Assembly: GCA_907165065.1 (NCBI GenBank)
Contig: OU015550.1
Location: 6,297,501-6,361,500 of the forward strand
Reading direction: 5' to 3'
Origin: Caprimulgus europaeus
Lineage: Eukaryota > Chordata > Aves > Caprimulgiformes > Caprimulgidae
Length of the DNA: 64,000 bases
Part shown: positions 51,269 to 63,222 of the stretch, in pieces
Layout: each line of letters begins with the position of its first letter
Position numbering within the stretch: position 1 is the first letter of the stretch
The notes under the pieces: generated by a model
Seen by the model: the letters and a program-made list of their open reading frames with translations, nothing else
What the model was told of the DNA's origin: nothing
Database searches by the model: none
Position numbers and translations under genes: made by a program

Positions 51269-54200
51269 TGATGAAGTTTCTGGTGAAATGAAACCGCCGG
51301 CACTTTCTGCACATCAGATCTCCCAGAACATTATATCCAGTCCTGTAGTGCTCTGAGAATGCCACACTGCCCTGTGTAACATCAGCTCATTTTATCCTTA
51401 TAAAGGGAGACTAATATCTCCTATTCCAAACCATTTGCCAACAATTGTGGACAAATTCCTTTTTATACCGTATTTCCTCACCTGTACAAATCCCAGCGAG
51501 TCCTTACCACGCACTTGTGAAGTTTCCATTTGTACATTTGCTTTGAGTTCCCAAAGAGAATTGAAAAATGGAAATGTTCCTCTGCATTTGCTCGTTACTG
51601 TGCCCTCGTTTCCCTTTTCTGACACTGACTGTGGTATTTTTCTTAGTTTTGGTTGCCCAGTGCTCTGATGAGTTGTTTTCTACTTACTGAAGTTACGATA
51701 ATGAAATCTTTGTATGCAAATGACTGCTTCCTGATTCGGTCACATAAAAGAAATGGATAATCAGAGTGACAGTCCAGATTCCTGGCAATGTTGGTTGATG
51801 TCTCATTACAGTGTTCTAACTGTACTGTAAGAAGTTAAAAATCATTTCCTCTTAATGAACTGGGGAATAAGTTACCACTGGTGACTCAGCGTTAGCAGCC
51901 CCAGAGAGGCTTCTCTGCACGTTCCCGTGCCCATGGTGGGAGGTTTGTTGTCCAAGGAAGCACAGTCATCTCCATCTGTCCTGCAAGGCTGGATTGGAGG
52001 GAAGTTTCCTGCTGCCTCAGCCCTCTGGGCTTCAGAAGCCTCCTCGTTTCTGGTCACCAGAGAGTGTCAGCTTCTGGCAGGTATTTCTCTCTTCTGAAAA
52101 TGCAGATTGTGTGCTGTTGTAAACACCTCTCTGGAGGAATCTCTTAAGCAGGACAAGTGCCTCGGGTCCTCCAGTGTGCTGCAGCTGAGGACAGCGGGTC
52201 TGTGACATCTGGGGGACTTCCAAGGAGCAGGATGGGATGTGCCACCTGATGGCAGCACGAAGCCAGAGAGGAGCCGCTGGATTTGGCTCAGCTCAGGCTG
52301 GTGCCTTTGGTGTCTTTCCAGCGAGCAGTTAGCAGAGCAGTGGCTCCAACTGTGCCAGCTCTGCCGGGTTGTCCTGCCTGTGTGACTGCAGAAGCCAGGG
52401 GAAGTCCAGGGGACCACTGAGAAGCAGATGCACAAACACCGTTGGGTTCTGACATCTGGCTGGAGAGGCGTTGTGGGGGAGGCTGCTGATGGCTCCACGG
52501 GGTCAGGAGGAGAACTTACAGTCTGTGTTCTGCTGTTAACTGCTCTAATCTCAGCCAGGGCAGTTTCAGGTGCTGTTTAATAGAGAAAATACCATGTTAG
52601 TCCTTGAAATGTGCAGCTGCTGAGGGGTTCAAGAGGGGTGATTGTAGTTGTTCCACAATTATGAATTTTGTTTAATAGCAATGTTGGTCTGCTGCCTGAC
52701 AGCAACTGAGAAATAGGAATGTCTGAAAATTTACCTGGCTTGCACAAACATCAGTTCACCACACCAACTTCTGGTTGCAGAGTTAGAAGGATGGGTTAGT
52801 GGAGCTCCAGCGATGGTGTTTCACAGGAGCTAAGTCCTCTGCTCTTCCTGAGGGGTGTTTGCATGGGTGTGAACTGCTGGTGTGTGCCTTCACCCATCCT
52901 CACACCCAGTGTAAGCGTCCTTCAGCCTGTTTGGTCTCTGGCTGGGGCTGAACACCACAACTGCTAGAAGTGAGAACCAGGGACCTCGACCTGCTTGAAC
53001 ATGTTCCAGCCCACGAACCCTCTCCCGAGGCAGGGCAGCTGCTCCTCTGGCTGCCCTACCAGCCAAGCTGAGCCCAGCTGTGCTGAACATCTGCCTTCGT
53101 TGTGAAAAGGTGAGCTGCTGCCTGGGGTTCCCTCTCGGGGGGCTGCGCAGGGTCGGGCAGCTTGCTCAGCCTGCTCCCCTTCACAGCTCGCTTTCAGAGG
53201 GCAGCGCAGCTTCCCCTCCTCCCGGCGCAGCTTCCCCTCCTCCCAGCCCTCTTTCTGCTCTTTCTCTGTATCCTCCTGCCTCGTTCACCTGGAGTTTGTC
53301 AGGAGTTTGGGGGCTGCCAGGAGTTTGGGGCAGTGCTGCTCCCCCTTGTCTCAGTTTCCCAAAGATACGTAGACAAAGGTGCTGTGCATGGTTCTAGTGA
53401 GTGACCTCTGCTCTTTAGGTGGGACTTGTTTTTCTGCTGAAAGCAATCAGTTCTATCAACTGATAATGGGAGATTATGTAAAATGTACAAATTTCTGATG
53501 TACTTATGCGGTGACTTCCTTTGCTGGCCTGTTTATTAACAGTGGAACTGTGTAACAGGGCAGAGCTTTGGCCCATGGCAGGGGTTACATCAGATAATAA
53601 ATTGAGATGCCTGATCTCAGCTAAAGGAGCAGATGCCAGCACTTTCTGAGATAAATAACAGAATGATGCACTCCCTTTTCTGCTTTTTCTGGACCACTTT
53701 TATTATTTAGAGATGGAGAAAAAAGAGCCTGTCCCTTAGGGACTGATTTTCAGCTTGACCCATGTTCCTTAAACACAGGCTGTGTGAGCTGTGCTGTAAT
53801 ACACAATTTCTGTGCCGTCCTAGTTGGGACATCGACTAAAACAGCCTGGAGATTTCATATCAGCTGCTTTTTTTGATTGTCATGGGAGAAGAGCAGGCTG
53901 AATTAATATAGGATCCATCTACTATTTATTATTATTCATGCAAACGTGACAACACTGACTGCAGCACAAGCTGACCCCATCCAAAGGTACAGCCTAAACT
54001 GACAGAGGAGACCAAGGGTGTCAGAACAGTCAGTGAGAACGTGCTGGATTGTGAACTGCTGTTTTACCAACAACAAGGACACATTTCACCTACTTTTCAG
54101 TGGACCCAGCCAATCCTTATGGGAAAAAAAAAAACAACAATGGATAAAATTTTTCTTAAGTATCTCTTCTGTATTTTGAAATTTAATACAAAGACACATC

Positions 54201-55181
54201 TAGACACACATTTACATACACCTTCAGAGTAGTCTTCAGATCTGTAACAGATTGCCTCAAAAACCAACTGTTCTTCAGGTTTACACAGTTGTGTCACATT
54301 TAAATCAGGTGTTAGGAAAAGAGTTTGTGATTTTAGGGAGAATTAAGCTGGAGAATATGCTGTGCAGGAAGAATCCCCAAAATGGATGTTTTTATTAAAA
54401 AATAAGGAAAATGCATCCTTGATACTTTAGATAGTCAGTTCTGATCCTTGGTTAAGGAGCTGGGGAAGGAGGAAAGAACTTAATCATTAGTTTATTTTCT
54501 GATGGTCACCTCTCCCTGGCATGCTCCCCTGTCCCCAGCACAGCTCCTTTGTGAACAGCTTCAGTGTGTTTGGCACTTTGGCTCCTGCCTGCTGCTCTGT
54601 CTGAGGTCAGTGCTTCAGGCTTCTGGGGTGAGTGTTGTCTTGGTTTAAAAGCAATAAAAGTCTCCTGCAGACAGGATCTCAGTTCATCTGCAGGTGGAGG
54701 TGTTGCAGGAGATGCTGTGGTTACACTGCACAGGTGCTACTGGACAACAAAAAAGTCAGGCCAAGTCTGGCTGTGTGTAAGCAAAGGGCCTATCACCAGG
54801 CAAAAAGAGAAATCAAAACTATAACAAAAAGAGTTCTCAGTCTTGACTTAAAGCTAGAAATGACCCAGCACTGTTTTTACCAGTTTTCATGGTCCTGTTA
54901 AATGAAGATGCTCACCTGGAACATCTGGGCTTGGTACAGCAACCACCAAGCAGAATTCTCTGAGGCACAATAATGCAGAACATCATAAATGATCCTTTTG
55001 AGCTTGGTGTGAAATGTGCATCAGATGGCTGAGGAAGAGGAGTTTGCCCTTATCATAAAAGAGTTTGTGCAAGAGCAGGGAGAGGTGAAATGGACACAGG
55101 TTTTCCCATGAGTTTCTCAGCAGAGTGAAGCGGTTAATCAGTGATCTGGGGCATCCTGGCAGGTCAACACTCGCTCTGTAG
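51269..55181. other. 3' region between C1orf162-like gene and ADORA3
   Basis: The two genes converge. An AATAAA on + at 53596-53601 and AATAAA on - at 54491-54496 are possible ends. Short direct repeats occur near 53200-53325 (CAGCTTCCCCTCCTCCC twice, CAGGAGTTTGGGG twice). I looked for the Ig-domain exons of TMIGD3, which is interleaved with ADORA3 in human, and did not recognise any. Confidence 0.45.
54491..54496 (-). terminator. Candidate poly(A) signal for ADORA3
   Basis: TTTATT on + reads AATAAA on the minus strand, about 690 bases beyond the ADORA3 stop. A second hexamer lies at 54391-54396. Confidence 0.35.
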
Positions 55182-57067
55182 TTACAGCTGTTGGTCTGTT
55201 GTTTGCTCTCTGAGAATTTGGTTTGGTTTTTTGCACAGGATATAGGTCCTTAAAATTAGAAGGTATGTGCTTTTGAACTTCTTTATCTTGCAAGCATAGA
55301 CAATGGGGTTCATGGCAGAATTAGCGTGGGACAGCAGGATTCCCAAGTACATCAGAGACGGGGGGATCTGGCATTCGGGGTAGAAATAGGAAATGCAGTT
55401 TATGATGCACAGAGGCAACCAGGAGATGGCAAACAGGAAGAGAACAAGTGCTAGAGATTTGGCTGTCTTGAACTCCTGTCCATAAAAACCTCCTGCCCCT
55501 CTCACGTTGGTTACACCTTGGCTTAGCTTTGTCCGGATGATGTAGAAGACTTCAACGTACAGAGCACACATGATGAGCAGAGGGACAAGGGTCCATGTGA
55601 AGAAGCCAAAATATACCATGTAATCCATCCTCATCACAGAGGTAAACTGACACCTGAGAAAGTCAGAGTTTCTTGGTTCTCTCTTGTTCCACCCAAACAT
55701 GGGGACTAATCCTACCAGCAGGGACACGGACCAGCACAAACCCAGCGCCCACCAAACTCTTCTCTCTGTAGTGATTATTTTGTACCTGTTGGGGAAGAAA
55801 ACCCAGGCTGTGTTAAACAGGAGTGTTCAGAGTAGTTGAGGGTGATTTTAAGAACTCGGATGTTCAAATACTAAAGGTCATTGTCACAAAATGCAGCATC
55901 AGCTTCTTTTGGGGCAGGGGGAACCAAATCTGATTTTGAGACTCGAACTCTTTGTTTGTAGCAGTTACTGTGCAGCACTGAAAGATGAACTCTGCTTAAC
56001 TTCCCCTCTTTATCCTGGGATGTTTTCAACTATTTTGTTTCTTGTTTCATTATGATCTTAGTGTTCCTCTTGCCTAGGTATCGCTTTTCTCCTCTTAGCA
56101 TCCCATCTTATTTCTCAGCCTCCTGGGGTGTACTTACTCTTTTGGTTTATGCCATTTGCAGGATCAAACTGTTTTTTCACTCTTCAATTTTATATGTTCT
56201 TTACCCCTAAAAAAAATGACTTTTCATGCTTGAAGTCATGCTCTGCATTTCTTGCTTGCTTACTTTTCCATTCATACATAAAAAGTGAATGATTTCTTGA
56301 GCTAGCCCTTAAGAAATCTGTTACTTTTGTATTTTCAGGAAATACTAAAAGGAATTTAATTTAAAAGACCTCAGAGAAATCTACAGTCCTCTCAGCACCC
56401 TGCACAATTAACAAAGCAGCTGAAATGTTCAACTGTTTGACCACAGAAACATCCTGTGGCCAAATTCTGGTCAGCAATGACACTGAGCCCTCACCCCAGC
56501 ACGGACACCCCCAGTGCAGAGGGTGGGTCGAGGTGGCTCGTCTCAGGTGGGGTTTTGGCACAGGTATTTTCTCCATGTGCAAGCAATGCATTTAGAGCAA
56601 AGATTTGCTAGCAAAGGGCCAAGCCAAGGAGGAGAGAGGAGGTGACAGTGGTGGGGCAGAGGCTGAGCATGGCAGAGCTGGCAGGAGCAGGGGGACCCGT
56701 GGTGGTCCAGCGCTCACCTGGTTGGCAGCTTCACTCGCAGGTACCTGTCGACCGCGATGGCCAGGAGGGAGAGGATGGAGGCGTTGGTGAAAACCACCAT
56801 GAGGCAGCACATAAACAGGCAGGTGTAGAAGTGGATGGTGATGCCCAGACTCACCACGATGGCCAGGGGCATGACGAGGATCCCCACCGCGATGTCGGCC
56901 AGTGCCAGGGAAACGATGAAGTAGAGAGTCGTGTTCTGAAACGTGGAGTTCAGCTTCACCACCCAGATCACCAGGATGTTACCCAAAGTGGCAAACAAAG
57001 CAACCAAGCACTCGGTACCAATGTAAATCCCATCCAGGCTGCTCAGCACCAGGCTGTCGTTTGCCAT
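55182..57067 (-). CDS. ADORA3: ADORA3, adenosine A3 receptor
   Basis: A Gi-coupled plasma-membrane receptor for extracellular adenosine. Two coding exons, 57067-56718 and 55785-55182, join in phase 2 within an Arg codon, giving 317 residues (human 318). The single intron just after TM3 is typical of adenosine receptors. Seen: N-terminal Asn3 sequon (NDS); LALADIAVG in TM2; DRY at 107-109; RCQF with the ligand-stacking Phe of loop 2; SWLPLCIIN with the conserved Asn of TM6; NSAMNPIVY in TM7; KIKKFKSTY of helix 8 and a short tail. A3 rather than A1 or A2 is shown by [16 protein letters not shown] and by SWLP in place of CWLP. It lies opposite C1orf162, the order known in mammals. The 930-bp intron shows nothing else recognisable. 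Confidence 0.97.
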
Positions 57068-58879
57068 GGCGCCTTGCTGGAGATGCTCCCACCCTGGCTT
57101 GAGCTGCAGAAGGGAGCATGGGCATCAATGACCTCGTGTGGGATTTGTCCTCGGGGTCCAGTGCTCACTTGTCCCAGTGACTCTCCAGTGTACGAGCCTC
57201 TTCCAGTGTTTCACGTCCTCAGCACTCGAGCAGCAAATCAGCTGTGGCCTCTCAACAGAGCCACAAATACCTCAGCATCCCGGAAACATTCCCCGCTCTG
57301 CACGCTCCTCCTGAGGCTCACAGCATCCCCTCAGCAGCCTGGCGTCAGCACAAGGCTTTGGAGATCTGTTTTGAAGGAAAAAATGGAAAAGCTTCCCCAA
57401 GCCTGCTTACCAAGCACCTATAAACAGATACTTGAGCTGCTTCCTCTTCCAAGCTGCGCTTTCAGAGCAGGAGAACTGTAACCAGAGTTGCCTGCGCAAA
57501 GCTGCCACTTATCAGCCTAGATAATCGCCCTGCAGTCGCTGTAGGAAATGAGGCAGCTCAGGGGACCTTAGAAGGGTGTCTTCATTAAATTCCAATATTT
57601 GATTTAACTCAGGGTATACCTTTTCAGTTATGGCCCTGAGGTGGCTGAAAAACACTCTTTGCTTGGACCTTTCTCAGCCTGACAAGAACAAGATCATAAT
57701 TCAGGTGATGTTTTCAGAGGGCCCTTGCTCCCACTAGAAATCACTATGGTGAGCAACTGAGTCACGTTCAGAGCAGTGCACTTCCCTGTGCTTTGGTTAC
57801 AGAAAATGGAGAAACAGAGGAAAGGTGTGGGAAGTGATGGGGAACAGCGGGGAGAGGGTGTGAAAGCTGCAGTCCCCTTGCTGCGGGTGAGCCCGGCAGT
57901 GCGCGGTGCCTCAGGTCCGCAGTGAAGGAGCTGCTCCCGATTCAGATGGAACTGAGAAGAGATGTGAACACGTGAGCTCGTGTCAGCCCATGAGCCATGG
58001 GGTGACCTGGCTCTCTGAGAACAAGAAATGTGCGCTCTCCAGGAATGAGCAGAACAGTTGGGGGGATGGTGCCACATCAGTGTCACGAAGCCTTGAGCAA
58101 ACACAGGTAATATTCGGTTTCCTGGACACCGAGTTCTCTGTCTCTTCCACCTGACTTTCTGGCAAAACTGAGGATGGGGAAGTGAAATCAGCCCTGGGAG
58201 AAGACAGAGCCAGAAATAATTGAGACTTCTTTATTTTCTGCTCTCAAAAGAGTTGGGCAAATTCTGCTTCCTTGGAATTGATACAAGTGCTTCTTGCTCC
58301 CTGGCTGGGGGGAGTTTTGGTAGAATTACTGCTGGGAAAATGGTGAGCTATAGACAGTCCCAGTGCCCAACTGGACCTGGCTGGTTTGCTAATCAAATCT
58401 GACACAGGATAGCTGTGGGTGCAGGAGATAAATCCCAGGAGGAGCCTGTGCCCTCCCAAGGTCACAGCTGGGAGGTGGGCTGGGCTTTTGGAAGCTGGAT
58501 GAGTTACTTCTCCAAGAAGTACCTGGAAGCAGCGGGCAGCCGGCATGGTGCGGTTTTGAGCGGACGTAGGAAACGTCTGTGTCCTCCTGGGTGCCGGCCG
58601 TGCTTGGGCAAGAGCCTTCCCCACTTCCTGTGCTCACTGTGCATCTCCTCTCTCGATCTCAGCTGCCAGCTTCCTCCTTCTCTCACCGACTCCTGTGGCT
58701 GTGGCAGAGCCAGCTGCTGCAGAGCTGAGTTACAGGGGGTCCTCTGCTGCCCTGTGTGAACCCGGCACTGCCTGGGACCTCAGCTGGTCTAACTGAGTCC
58801 AAAGCAACTGTTTCTCCACCCATTTGCCTTTTGCCCACCCAAAATCCACCTGAGTGTCTTCACATTTGTCCTCCCCACC

Positions 58880-58950
58880 CCTTCTTTGTGACAGGGGGAT
58901 GGACTAGATCACTCAATGTCCCTTGGCCCTATTTTCTCTGATGCTTCACT
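58880..58950 (+). mobile_element. CR1 LINE 3' fragment
   Basis: GGGGGATGGACTAGATCAC followed by a diverged GTCCCTT and a CT-rich end recalls the CR1 3' region (GGTTGGACTAGATGATC, then GGTCCCTTCC). Strongly decayed. Confidence 0.55.
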
Positions 58951-59253
58951 GGCACTGCACAGACCGAGCAGGCTTTAGAGAAGCTGAGAGATGGAGCAAT
59001 CCTGCCGCAGTGCTGTGCAGCTGTGCACTGGTTAATTCACCCTGTGAGGCAGCGCAGAGCACCCAGCTGGGGGGAAACCGTGCGTTTGGGGCTCAAACAG
59101 ACTCACAAAGTTGTTAGCACATCCCACAGGTGGCCCCTGGGGTTTGTTCATAGCGTGATGCTGCCACTATCTAACGTTGACTCCTCTACAAAAGCACACG
59201 TAAAAGTGCTGCAGTCTCGAGGCAGGAGGCAGGATGTTACGGGGTTTCTTGTA

Positions 59254-59316
59254 GAAAAGTTCAAAGAAATATACTCTTTCATTCTGAGGACTCACATCCT
59301 GCTCCAGAAGTCGGAG
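59254..59316 (+). pseudogene. Relic of an adenosine A3 receptor C-terminus
   Basis: Read on +, 21 codons beginning EKFKEIY and continuing FILRTHIL resemble helix 8 and the tail of the ADORA3 in this window ([15 protein letters not shown]). About 11 of 21 residues and roughly two thirds of bases match by eye. The frame stays open to 59418. The preceding codons do not continue into a TM7 with NPxxY, and no other receptor segment was recognised upstream, so it looks like a decayed duplicate rather than a gene. TTTCTTGTAG just before it resembles a splice acceptor. Chance similarity over such a short stretch is possible. Confidence 0.45.
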
Positions 59317-61504
59317 TTGGTTATTCCCAGCACGGAGCTCACAGCGGAGCAGCTGGGAGTGAGCAGCACTGGGCTGTGCCCCGTGTGTCCGTCTGTCCAG
59401 GCTGGACACAACGACTGAAACAGTGTGGGAGCAACAGGAGTGGGGTGGAAACGGCACAGATACCAACAGAGGTGTCAGCAGTCGTGTGTGTATGTCTCTG
59501 CTCAGCTAACTAAGCTCTGGGCAGTGCTGTGCTGGGGCTGTGTCCTAGCTGCCTCCCAGGCAAAGAAATTCCGTTGCATTTCTGAGGCAAAAGGAGGGAG
59601 AGGTTTGGAACAGGGTGGCAGCTCGACGGGGGAGCGCTGGCTGCAGGGGGGGGATTAAGGTTGCTCGTGCTTACGGGTGTTTTGCTGTGTTATGAAAAGT
59701 GTTCCCCTGCTGGCAGGTCCTAGTCCGGGTCCCAGCGGGTGCCCTGATGAGGTGTGGGCTCCTCCTCACCCCCCGGGTACCATTTCCCAAGGCTCAGCCC
59801 TCACTCTCGGGCTGGCCCGAGTGTTTCTGCAGCTGCAGGATGAGCTGGGGCAGGAGCTGCCTCTGCAGCAGCTCTGAGTGACCGTGCGAGGCTCCTGCCT
59901 GCAGCCCAGGAGCGCGGCTGGCACTCGCAGGTTGACAGGAGAGCTGGCATTAGCCTTTGGCACGGCTTCTGCCCCTGCTGACGGCTCTTCCTTTAAGGGT
60001 ATTTGCTTTGTCTTTTCAGCTCTATTTAAGGAAACCGTTTCTCAAATCGGTGGAGCTACAAAGAAATGCTCTGGCACGTTGCCACAGAGCAAACGTCTCT
60101 TAAATGCTGAGGTGCTGCGGGATCTAACAAGCAGCCAGACCCAGGCTGCCAGATTTCTGGCTGCACAAAGAGCAGCACAGCAAAATGCAGTCAAGAGGAG
60201 CTGGGGCTCAGAGGCCAGCAAAGTGCTTCACGGTCCAAAAATGCTCTGACCTGGCTCAGCGGGGCAGCAGCACCCACTTGTGGAAGGTGCTTTGGAACGG
60301 AAGGAAAACCAGCAGCCTTTCTGCAAGGGTTTGTTTGTGCCAGCCCATAACGCTTAACAGCGTTAGATCTTCCCAAAGGTTTCTCTTAGGAGGCAGATGC
60401 TTTCTCCTGGGAGCACTGTCTAAAAGGTGCCCACAATGCTGCTGGTCCCACCAGGGCATGGGCTGTTGGGTTTCTTTTCATCTGTCCTTCCTAGCAGCTG
60501 TGGACTGGCGATGGGTTCAGCCCTTCTTCAGTAAGCCCGTGTCCGTGTGTCCGTGTGTGACCTGCGACTGGAACCTGTCGCTGAGCAGAGGGAAGGGGTC
60601 TTGCTTCCCACCCAGCCTGCGTGGTGCACTGAGTCCAAGTTCCCTGGGCTGTGAGGTGAGAAATGCTCCATCATCTCATTTCCCAACCCTCAGATGGCAC
60701 GAGGGGCTGCTGCAGCCATTGGTGCAGGAGGGGGGGACTGTCACCTTCGCGAGGGGTACGCAGCTGAGCACTGCTCCCCATTGCAGAGGTAAAAGACCTG
60801 AAAGAAAAAATCCCTTTGGGGCCCTGTTCCCATGGGTGCAGCCGAGGGCGATGCCATGGGGCACAGCTGAGCTGCACCTGCCCCAGCTGGGGCCAAAACT
60901 GGGTGTTTCCCCCCGGCACCCCCTGTTCCCATCATGTTCCTGCCGCGGAAGGCACAAGGTGCTCTTATGTTCTCAGATGCTTCCGCCTCCAGGCAGCATC
61001 TGTTTCCTGCCCTAAATATGAAAGAACCAGGTTGTTGGGCTGCTGTGACTCCTCTGTCACCATGGCAGGACGAGCCTCTGCCCTTCTGCTGCCTCTGCCC
61101 CACTCCAATGCAGCTTCATCCCCAGCCCAGGGATACCTCAGAGGTCTGGGGGGGGGCTGAATCCCTCCAACCAGTCCCACATCCTCCTGCAGTGGGCCCC
61201 CAGCCCCTCTCCCATCAGCCTCCTTCAGCCCCTGCATCAGGAAACACTGGGCTGGAGGTTTTTATGGCTTGAGAAGTGATTAAACACTTACATCTGCTGC
61301 TGGCTGCACTCCCCGTGTGCCCGTGTGTGCAGGTATAAATCCCCGCTGCCGTGGGGTGTGGTCCCTCTGCCAGTTGCATCGGGTGGGTGCAGTGTGTGGG
61401 TGCCTTTGGGGCCACAAGCAGTGATATTTTTTTGCAAAAGCAGTTGTGATGTGAAGCAGGCTGCCTGGTGCAGGCTGGTAATGCTGGCAGCAGGAGGGAC
61501 TGTG

Positions 61505-61570
61505 AGTGAGAATCAGAGAATCATTGGGCTGGAAAAGATCTTTGAGACCATCGAGTCCAGCCGTACCTGT
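61505..61570 (-). mobile_element. CR1 LINE 3' fragment
   Basis: AATCAGAGAATCATTGGGCT, then GGAAAAGATCTTTGAGACC and ATCGAGTCCAGCC, is the reverse complement of a CR1 3' end, with its ATTCT-type terminal repeats at the left edge. It is better preserved than the other two copies. Confidence 0.8.
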
Positions 61571-62599
61571 GGGTGCAGGCACAGCCTGGGCTCCTGGAGC
61601 CAGGGCCACCCCGGAGCGCCCACAGCCCAGGAGAAACTCGGCAGTTGAAGGCTGTGGTTCAGATGAGGGTTTGAAGGGTATTTTTAGATCGTGTTGTTTA
61701 GCTGACGCAGCGGTGCCCACAGAGCTCTGCGGAGAGGGTGGCTCCAGGAGGAGCCCGGGCAGGGTGGGCTCAGCGCCGGGGTGGATCCGTGTGGCAGAGT
61801 CCAGGGATGTCACAGTTCCATGGGGTTAAACAGCATCTTGGATCCCGGTCCCCAGCACTTGATGGATTTGCCATTTAAAGGCTGTAGTCAGCTTGTGCTG
61901 TTTCTTGGATGGCTCCAGCGAAAGGCTTCCAGCTATTCCCCAAGGATCCTCCTACATCCTGGTGAGATAAGGATCAGGAAGGGAATGGTCTATCTGCAAT
62001 CTCAGCTGCGGCTTTGAGCACAGATTCCCTTTTCACTCTGGGGGTGGAGGGGAGGAGAACAGATTTTCCAGAAAAAAAAAATAATATTTCTAAGTGACAC
62101 ATGCAGAAAAAAAAAATAAATCCCACAACAATGACCTTATGGTGTGAGTCAACAACAGCAACAGCCACCTTTGTTCTGGGGGGGCTGTAAAACACTTGGG
62201 GGGAGAAGAAGGCAGCTCTGCCCCTGCACCCACTCGGGGGTCCCTGGACCCTGCGCCTGCGGTGCCGCTGAGCCCCGTCCACAGCCCGGCCTCACCACTT
62301 TGAGGCATCAGTGTACCACGCTCACTCCTCTTTCCTTCCTTTCTGCTCTTGTGCCTGGAGGTTTGGAGGAGGGTTTTTGTGGGACTTTAAATTGTAATGT
62401 CTCCCTTAAAGAGAAAAAAAAAGCAGAAGCTCATAAACCAAGAGGTGGTGAGTGGCGAGTGCTGTCCTGGCTCTTCCCGGCCTTGGAAGGAAGTGAAAGC
62501 AAAGCGGAGAGAGGATGTGAATGTGAAACAGGGTCACATCTGGTTTAACAGAGAGTGATTGTGGGCTGGTGAATAACGAGCCAGGATGAGAGTCTGGAG

Positions 62600-62690
62600 C
62601 CTGGCGTCGGTGACCAATGTCATGTCACTGCTCTGTGCCTCAGTTTCCCCATCCATGGAAAGAGGAGGGACAATCTAGTCTTGACAGAGT
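62600..62690 (+). mobile_element. MIR-like SINE fragment
   Basis: TGTCACTGCTCTGTGCCTCA followed by GTTTCCCCATCCATG matches the well-known MIR segment in which CACTT, CTCTGAGCCTCAGTTTCC and TCATCTGTAAAATG follow one another. Only the central part is recognisable. Confidence 0.45.
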
Positions 62691-63133
62691 GCTGGGTGAG
62701 CTGGGAAGGGCTGGACAGGAGCAGAGTCCTCCTGGTTTCTTTCTGAAACTTCCCACTTAGGGACCATTTCACCTTCCCCCTTGGATCCAGGGCACGGTGA
62801 TGTTAAAAATCCACTGCCAGTGTTTCTCACAGATGGGAAAACCTGAAGAAAACTCCCCCCATTTGCACACAGCTTTGCTGAAAGGCAAAGTTCACTGCCC
62901 TTAAAATCCAGATTTTGTTCCAAAGATGATTTCAACCAGTGTCAAAAGCAAATTGTCAGGGGAGAGTCAGATCTGGGAAGCTCTTCCCTTCCACATCCCT
63001 TTCCCTGGCTTGAACTGGGGGGATTTCTCTGGGTGACTCACCCGCAGTGGTTTGAACAGCCAGACAAAGATGTGAATCCGCTGCTGACTCTTCTCCAGTG
63101 CTGCAGCAGTGCCCAGTCTCAGCCCTGGCCAGT

Positions 63134-63222
63134 CCTGACCATCACTGGGAGCAGAGCAGTGAAGCTGGAGAGCATGTGGGACCCTGACCATCACTGGGAG
63201 CAGAGCAGTGAAGCTGGAGAGC
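63134..63222. repeat. 49-bp tandem duplication
   Basis: CCTGACCATCACTGGGAGCA and the next 20 bases recur exactly 49 bases later, starting at 63134 and 63183. Near-identity of the copies suggests a recent event. Confidence 0.85.

Noticed and set aside
56642..57481. 279-codon + strand open frame over ADORA3 exon 1
   Set aside because: It is the antisense shadow of a conserved GPCR exon; the residues are His/Gln/Asp-rich as expected from reading membrane helices backwards.
60185..61015. 276-codon + strand open frame
   Set aside because: Open because of GC-rich composition; no domain, no conserved motif and no plausible splice partners.
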